Shown piece by piece: positions 57,975 to 64,000 of a DNA stretch of 64,000 nucleotides (positions are counted from its first letter, which is position 1; every line of letters starts with the position of its first letter). Below the pieces are notes generated by a model. The model ran no database searches. It worked only from the letters and a program-made list of their open reading frames with translations, and was not told the DNA's origin. The translations under genes and the position numbers were made by a program. Source of the stretch: Euphorbia lathyris (Eukaryota; Streptophyta; Magnoliopsida; Malpighiales; Euphorbiaceae); NCBI RefSeq assembly GCF_963576675.1, contig NC_088916.1, positions 26,201,501 through 26,265,500 of the forward strand, written 5' to 3'.

Positions 57975-58209
57975 GGGTCCGTTTGTTTTATCTGCTGTTT
58001 GCTGTTGCTGTTTGTTGTTTCCTGTTTCCTGTTACGGTTTGCTGTTTGAAAAGACTGCTGTTCCAAAAAGTAGGGAGTCCCTGCTTTTATAAAAAGCTAC
58101 TTTTCGACTACAAAAGGCAAACAGGAGGTGTCTAACCAAACACCTTAAACTCTCATTTTCAAAGTGAAAAGACAAACAGGAGGTCGAAAAGCAGCTACCA
58201 AACACCCCC
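57975..58209. mobile_element. Tourist-like MITE, copy 2
   Basis: 235 bp, GGGTCCGTTTG to CCAAACACCCCC, flanked by TTA (57972-57974, 58210-58212). The sequence matches copy 1 (1763-1997) in order and length with scattered differences. Confidence 0.85.
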
Positions 58210-58770
58210 TTAATGCCAACAATATGAAAAAACACACGAGAGTTTTGTTTATCATCATATAGATCTGACTCAATCAAAAATAATAAAGTCATTTATGTTG
58301 AAAAATATTATGAAGCTAATTTTGGATGAAGTGTTTTTTTCGTTGTTGTATCAAAAACAATTTCAAACATGGTCGATTATTGCTCTATCACAATCTATAA
58401 TATTGAAGATGCAGATATACTTCTGAATTGTAATGTTTTAATTACTTATGGCGAGATTTATTATTTTTGGGTATGTTTCTAAAAAAAAATTAGGATGTAA
58501 TGGTCTTTGATTTATAGAAATTATTAAATTAAAAGATGGTTTATTACTTTACTACTATTTTCTAATAAACTTTACCTCCTCTTATAGATAAATACTAATT
58601 TTTGACCCAATTCATCTTTAAATATATAATTTTAAAATTTTAGTTTAATTCATTAATTAAAATAAATGATACAATTGTGTTTTTTAATCAAGTTTTATTA
58701 TTCTATTTTTGCATTTTAATTATATATTATAATTTATTTATTTAGTTTGTCTTAATAAATTACAAACTAT

Positions 58771-58998
58771 GGGCCGTTTGTTTTACCTACTGTTTATTGT
58801 TAATGATGTGGTTTGCTGTTTAATGTTGGAAAAATTGTTTTTCCAAAAAGCAGGGATCTCCTGCTTTTGTAAAAAACTGCTTTTGTAAAAAGCTACTTTT
58901 CAGATGTAAAATGTGAATATGAGGTCAATAGTTAAACACTTTAAACTCTCCTTTTTGAAATGAAAAGGTAAAGATGAGTATGAAAAGAAGCAACCAAA
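58771..58998. mobile_element. Tourist-like MITE, diverged copy 3
   Basis: Begins GGGCCGTTTGTTTTACCTAC and contains the ccaaaaagcagg and aaaagctacttttc landmarks of copies 1 and 2, with many substitutions. The right end (caaccaaacata) is decayed and no clean TSD is seen. Confidence 0.65.
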
Positions 58999-59715
58999 CA
59001 TAACTGGGGAAAAAGTGTAATTAAAAAGATAGTGTGATGAAATTGTGATTAATTAAGATCTCTATAATATCAATTTTGATCTTATGGATTAAATTTCCAT
59101 CAATTAGAGTTCAAATATATTTATATTCTAATGTTCTTTCTCATGAAACCTAGTCGTCAAGAAATTTCCGTCTTCTTTATCCAGATTTTGGGGGTTTCTT
59201 TCGATTTTTAGCCGGAAGATAACCTCTTTCTTTGTTTTGCTTTGCTTTTCCTTTATTGAATTAAGTTTTTTATTGATCTGTTATAATAGATTGACAATTT
59301 CTTCTTTATTTGTAGTTTTTTTTGTTGTTTTTCCCTTTATGGGTGGTTGTGGTATGTCTCATTATATGGTTAGTTATTGTTTGTCTTCCTTCCTATATGG
59401 ATGTTATTAAGTTTTACTTCATGGAAACGTAGAAAAGTTTTGTCTATCATCATATAGATTTAGCTTATTGAAAGATTATGAAATCATTTTTAGAGAAAAC
59501 GACTATGAAGTCGATTCTAGATGGAGTGTGTTTCTCATCGTTGTGCCAAAAACAGTTTGAAGCACTATATACTAATACTTTATCATAATCTATGATATTG
59601 AAGCTGCATATTCAATGTTCTTCAAAATATGTCTGGATTTTAATTGTTCAATTACTTATGTTGAGATGTATTATTTTATATTAAATAAAACGTAATCACT
59701 TTAGCAAACTAAAAG
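58999..59715. other. Intergenic DNA
   Basis: AT-rich. Parts of 59400-59640 repeat, in diverged form, 58230-58460 (tcatcatatagat, ctatgaagt, gatggagtg, atcataatctatgatattgaag), so a segment of roughly 200 bp is an old duplication associated with MITE copies 2 and 3. Confidence 0.5.
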
Positions 59716-60196
59716 CTAAAAAGTTTTCCTCCTTCTCCCCCTTGTTAAATCATAACTCAAATTATATAAGTTTGAATTAAGTAATTCCAAATTCTTTTGA
59801 AACTTAAGACTATCCTCTAATGCAATCAAGATTTGATTATAACCTGAAAAACTATCAAAAAATGACATAATATTATTCATAGACGGTGCATCTATCAACA
59901 TATCGACTATATGCATGATGCATCAGATACACATCCTTAAGCGTTGCGTTATTTAAATCTCCAAAATCAATACACACCCTAAGCTTACCATTATTTTTAA
60001 CAACAATAACAATGTTGGATAACCATTGTGCATATATCAATGGTATAATGAATCTTGCTTTCAAAAGCCTTTCTATCTCTTCATTGACCTCCAACTCTAC
60101 TTCTTTTGACATTCTCCTATGTGGTTGGAGAAATGGTCGAAACTGAAGCTTAACGGGTAAAATGTGATTCGCCAAACTCATATTCAACACGTGCAT
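59716..60196 (-). pseudogene. Ty3/gypsy reverse transcriptase relic
   Basis: The minus-strand protein reads VKLQFRPFLQPHRRMSKEVE, EEIERLLKARFIIPLIYAQW, then SNIVIVVKNNGKLRVCIDFG and DLNNATLKDVYLMHH. After a shift it continues VDMLIDAPSMNNIMSFFDSF and SGYNQILIALEDSLK. These are the first motifs of the gypsy reverse transcriptase, usually ending in the YNQI.MA...K.AF block. The YVDD catalytic region is not present, and neither LTR nor other domains are found. It is a small, decayed piece. Confidence 0.8.
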
Positions 60197-60199
60197 GTC

Positions 60200-61700
60200 C
60201 TCATAACTCTAAGAACATCGGTCCTTAAACTCCCATAAGAGCTTAACAATTTTATTTTTTTAACTATGGACTCAACAAGATACTAACAAAAGTAATATTT
60301 AAATCTTCCTTAGTGCTCAGATTCACCTCCTACAATGATTATCCATAAGATTTTGTGATGCGGTTTTGTTCATCTAATTGGATCTTCTCAAGCTTGTCAT
60401 GTTATTCTTCACCTCCTTCCTAAATCACTTTTGCTCCTATAGTTTGCATTCTTCTTCTTGTAATCTCTTCTTTAAGACATTTTCAATATGCAATTTTATA
60501 TTAACAGTTGCAATTACCACTTCTTGCTTCTCCTTTGTACTAATAATCAATCTCTTCAATGATGGGAGCATCTCCTAGTGGCCTACTAGATCTTGGCACG
60601 ACTAGTGATTTCACTTCCCCCACGCCTTAACTTCTTTTTATTAAGAGTACCAAAATTGTGAGTGAAAAACTAGAGTATATCAATTTTAAATATATAATAA
60701 GGTAGGTTGAATATCAATTGTAAATCTATAATAAGGTAACTTGACAAATAATTAGAGAAAGTAAAAAGTGGTTTAATTTTAATAAATATTACTGAAAATA
60801 AGAAATCATTAATAAAGAGAGATTTTATAAATTAATGCAAATAAATCATTTTTTAACAAAGAGAGATCAAATGGTATTTTGCTAATGTTTTCTTATAAAT
60901 TTAATGTCAATTAATCATTTTCTTAATATGGGTGATTTGATCAAATTGAACAACTAGAAATACTATTTAAAACTGAATGGAGTAGTTAGTAGTATGGATG
61001 ATAACAAGTAAAGATACCTGCTAAAACCGATATTACCTAACCCTAACGGGATTATTCGAACCTTGTGCTATGGGATTTGAGACGAGTATGTGATGTAAAA
61101 AATTATTCGACATGTATGGAATTACTCTTTCAGGTACCTGTTACCCATTACATGTCATATATCAAAATTAAGGTTATCATTGCATAAAAATGAATTTTAT
61201 TTTTAGTGTGTTTTTAGTTTTTTTATTATTTAATAATTTAGAATATATGTATTAAACTTGTGAATAATTTATTAAAGTTATATTTTATTAAATTTATATT
61301 TTATTTATTTTAACTTTTATGTATTGATTCTTACCAGGTAAAGATACCACATATATTTTAAATGGGACATGTATTAGATTAAAAAGATATATCCATTAGA
61401 ATAATGAGATTGGACATGTAATTTAAAAAATAAATGAATAAAGGTATGAGATTGACATTGTCCTCGTGTACTTTATCTGTTGTCATCCCTAATTAGTAGT
61501 ACGAATGCACATGATCGGTTAATCAGTTCATTAATAAAAAATATTAACCAGTTCATTTAATTTGGTTAACCATATTTCAGTTAATCTACTACTTCCGTCG
61601 GTTAACATATATTTTGATCGGTTATTAGTAACATTTGATAAAAAAAATTACTTTAAATCTATAATTATTCACTTTAAAATAAATATATGTTGAGAGCGTT
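60200..61700. other. Intergenic DNA
   Basis: AT-rich, without a supported gene. Sequence 60980-61500 has repeated taccyg/rggta-like words but no clear inverted ends. Short frames near 60378 lack any recognisable feature. Confidence 0.4.
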
Positions 61701-61789
61701 TTTTCTCTCTATGAGAAAGTGCGATTAGGGTTGGCTCACCCTTTGTTTTATTAGTTGATTTGAATCGGAAATCTCACTGCTACCTTTGA

Positions 61790-63034
61790 ATGGAGGATCA
61801 ACTTCGTAATCTCGCTATAGTGGACGGCGGAATCGAATTTCAGAATTTGGGAGAAGGGGATGGGAACGTTAATTACGATCTGTGTGCAGTCGGAACCCTA
61901 ATGACAGACCGATCCTATAATTTCCATATCTTTAAACATCGCATGGCGAGCGTCTGGAGACCCGGGAGAGGATTATCGATCTCGGAATTAGGAGGAGGGC
62001 TGATATTATTTAGGTTTTACCATGCCTATGATCTGCGTTGGGTTATGGATGGCGGCCCGTGGACGTTCGATAATCATATGATTGTCATGCACGAATTAAA
62101 AGAAGGAGAGGATCCATTGACGGTTCCGTTGATCTCAGCAGGTTTCTGGGTTCAATTACACGGATTGCCCCCTGGTTTTTTCTCAGAAACTGTTGCTACT
62201 GCCCTGGAAAATTACATTGGGAAGTTCCTAGCATATGATCCAAAAAACCAATGGTCAGCAACAAAGCAGTATATGAGGGTCAGGGTGCAGGTGGATATAA
62301 GACAACCTCTAAAGAAGGAAAAGAAAGTAAGGAAAGCAGGAGGGGAATGGATAGTTTGTTTATTCAAATATGAAAGGCTGCCATCATTTTGTTTTATATG
62401 TGGATTGATTGGGCATATAGACTGACAATGCGAAATCTATTTCCAATCTGAACCTGAGATAATAACACGTGAATGGGACGCAACACTCCGGGCACAAATT
62501 AGAAGACCAATTAGCATGGATGGAGAGAAATGGTTAAAAGAGGAGGCAAGTGGGGAACCAAGCAAGGGGAACACAGAGCAAGGACCCAACAGAAGAAATA
62601 TTACTTTAACAGGCATTGAAAGTAGACCTCATCATTTTTTACAACTAACCAAGAACTTTGGGGCATCTATTCTAGATAAGAATCAGGAGGTAGTAATTGA
62701 GGGAGATAAGAATGAGGACAGTGAAGGCATAAATTTGCCTGATGAAAAGAAACGAAGGAGAGAGGAGAGTAGCAAAAGGAAAAAGGGTCAGCTAACAGAA
62801 CATATGGAACAAACTCAGGCTATGGAAATAGAGCAAACTGAGCAAGGTCAGGAGAAGATCGAAGTGATTAAAATTACTGCAGATAATGTGCACCCAGACA
62901 AGGAAAGGGAAGGAGGAGGCACAGTGAATCTAAATACAAATATCCAGAATAAAGAAATTCAGTCAAACTTGGAGTCCGATCCAAAAAACGGAAGCCAGGC
63001 AGGCCCAGCAAGTCGGGTCTGCCAGCCAAGATGA
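61790..63034 (+). pseudogene. LINE ORF1 (DUF4283 and zinc-knuckle protein), one in-frame stop
   Basis: The 414-codon frame begins MEDQLRNLAIVDGGIEF. Residues about 30-180 form the DUF4283 domain: FKHRMASVWRPGRGLSIS, FRFYHAYDLRWVMDGGPWTF, then FWVQLHGLPPGFFSE. Next is the CCHC knuckle FCFICGLIGHID with TGA at 62423-62425 in the place of its last spacer residues, and QC completes the knuckle after the stop. The remaining 200 residues are hydrophilic and charge-rich (DEKKRRREESSKRKKG). ORF1 proteins of this type bind LINE RNA. The stop lies within the knuckle, so the zinc-binding motif is lost unless the codon is read through. Its TGA termination (63032-63034) overlaps the ORF2 ATG. Confidence 0.85.
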
Positions 63035-64000
63035 AAATTCTCAGCTGGAACTGCCGAGGGCTAGGGAGCGCCAAGGCAGTTCCAATTTTCTGTGAGCTGG
63101 TAAAAGCTCACCGTCCCGATATTATTTTCTTATTTGAAACACTAGTTTGTAATTCGCGTATTGTTGAAATTCGTAATAAAATCTGTTTTGATGGGTGCTA
63201 CTCGGTGGATTGTGTTGGACATAGTGGAGGTCTATGTGTTTTTTGGAAGGTAGTGGATTGGTGCTCATTACTCTCGTTTTCTAGAAATCATATTGATATG
63301 GAAATTAAGGATCATATTAATGGTAATTGGAGAATCACAGGATTCTATGGTTGTCCGGAGAGGGGTAGAAGGAGAGCATCGTGGGATATCATTAAATCTA
63401 TAGCTGATGCTTCGAAATTACCTTGGGCGATAATTGGTGATTTTAATGACTTATTGTCTCAAAGTGATAAAAATGGGACCAATGATCATCCGGAATGGTG
63501 TATTGCAGGATTCTGAAACACTATTAACACATGTGGTTTAATAGAAATCCCATTGAAAGGGTATCCATTTACATGGATCAGACATAGGGGTAAGCCTAAC
63601 GAAGTACAAGAACGTCTTGATAGGGCCTTTGGCTCAGAGGAATGGCTATCAATGTTCCCGCATAATACGTTATACAATACAATTACGCCTTATTCGGATC
63701 ATAGTCCAATTGTGCTACAAACCGATGACTCAGTAGTGACCCGGCCATCCAAACGATTTTGCTTTGAGAATAAATGGTTAAGGGAATCAGGTTTCAGAGA
63801 GATGATCAGTCAAAAATGGGCTGCTACTTTGGAGATGAATATAACAGAGAGGTTGGAGAGATTGGCGCAACATCTGAGCAATTGGAACCGCTCTTTACAA
63901 CAGAATTTACGCCGAGATATAAACAAAAGTACTAAAAGGTTGGAAGCTCTTAGGAACAGCAGCAATGCAGATGACGTGCAGCAGTTTGAAAGTGAAAAAA
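63031..64000 (+). pseudogene. LINE ORF2 N-terminal endonuclease (partial, one in-frame stop)
   Basis: Starts MKILSWNCRGLG, the usual first residues of plant L1 ORF2, and shows the endonuclease/exonuclease/phosphatase fold: catalytic N in NCRGLG, E in FLFETLVCN, GDFND in WAIIGDFNDLLS. TGA at 63514-63516 follows CIAGF. The same frame continues with YPFTWIRHRGKPNEVQERLD and the catalytic SDHSPI. The frame runs off the window at 64000 before the reverse transcriptase. Its ATG overlaps the ORF1 stop as ATGA. Confidence 0.88.

Larger units (their letters stand above)
61700..64000 (+). mobile_element. L1-type LINE, 5' half, continuing beyond the window
   Basis: A GC-richer leader starts near 61690, followed by ORF1 and ORF2 in the order of plant L1-type LINEs. 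The 3' portion lies outside the window. Both reading frames carry single nonsense codons but no frameshifts in the visible part. Confidence 0.85.

Noticed and set aside
58032..58292. Minus-strand frame FGSCFSTSCLSFHF, also present near 1724-1993
   Set aside because: It is a repeated chance frame through copies of the Tourist MITE.

Overview
This window reads as plant nuclear DNA, most likely from a eudicot. Genes are split by many short GT-AG introns, the background is AT-rich, and most of the sequence is plant-type transposable elements: Ty1/copia, Ty3/gypsy and L1/RTE-type LINE pieces, an Au-like SINE, and Mutator, CACTA, hAT, Tourist and Stowaway families. The species cannot be told from the sequence alone.

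Three ordinary host genes are supported. (1) At 34.4-38.4 kb (+) there is a short conserved plant protein of 96 residues behind a leader intron of about 3.3 kb that hosts a SINE and a Stowaway MITE. (2) At 43.8-47.1 kb (+) there is a three-exon, 490-residue GT47 exostosin-type glycosyltransferase with an N-terminal signal anchor. (3) At 48.2-57.5 kb (-) there is a twelve-coding-exon FAB1-type phosphatidylinositol-3-phosphate 5-kinase of about 1670 residues that lacks a FYVE domain. The last two are convergent, with about 1.1 kb between their stop codons.

The rest is a stack of nested insertions that can often be peeled apart using target-site duplications (TSDs). 1.4-4.2 kb: a foldback element carrying a Tourist MITE, then a 5'-truncated LINE with a 12-bp TSD and a hAT MITE in its tail. 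5.4-11.2 kb: a short inverted-repeat element split by a very young but coding-defective copia element whose 5' end carries 362 bp of rearranged and foreign sequence inside the TSD. 11.5-15.9 kb: a LINE split by a 2.4-kb LTR insertion, whose reading frame is restored when the insertion is removed on paper. 16.6-26.3 kb: a Mutator-like element (MULE) with 91-bp terminal inverted repeats, carrying a broken DUF1985-type gene, a broken mudrA N-terminus and a small coiled-coil gene. Its DUF1985 gene is split by an Angela-like copia solo LTR, which is itself split by a gypsy-type solo LTR. 27.1-31.6 kb: a CACTA element carrying a four-exon gene that looks like a ubiquitin-conjugating enzyme (E2) with histidine in place of the catalytic cysteine. 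32.8-33.8 kb: a 1.08-kb near-palindromic foldback element. 59.7-60.2 kb: a gypsy reverse-transcriptase relic. 61.7-64.0 kb: the 5' half of an L1-type LINE running off the window.

The observations I consider most worth following are the E2-like gene with a lost catalytic cysteine inside the CACTA element, the template-switch-like 5' end of the copia element, and the recurrent in-frame stops at sites where CGA or CAG codons are expected, as methylcytosine deamination would produce. No computation or database search was run. Family names rest on recognised motifs, and boundaries rest on reading TSDs and splice sites by eye.
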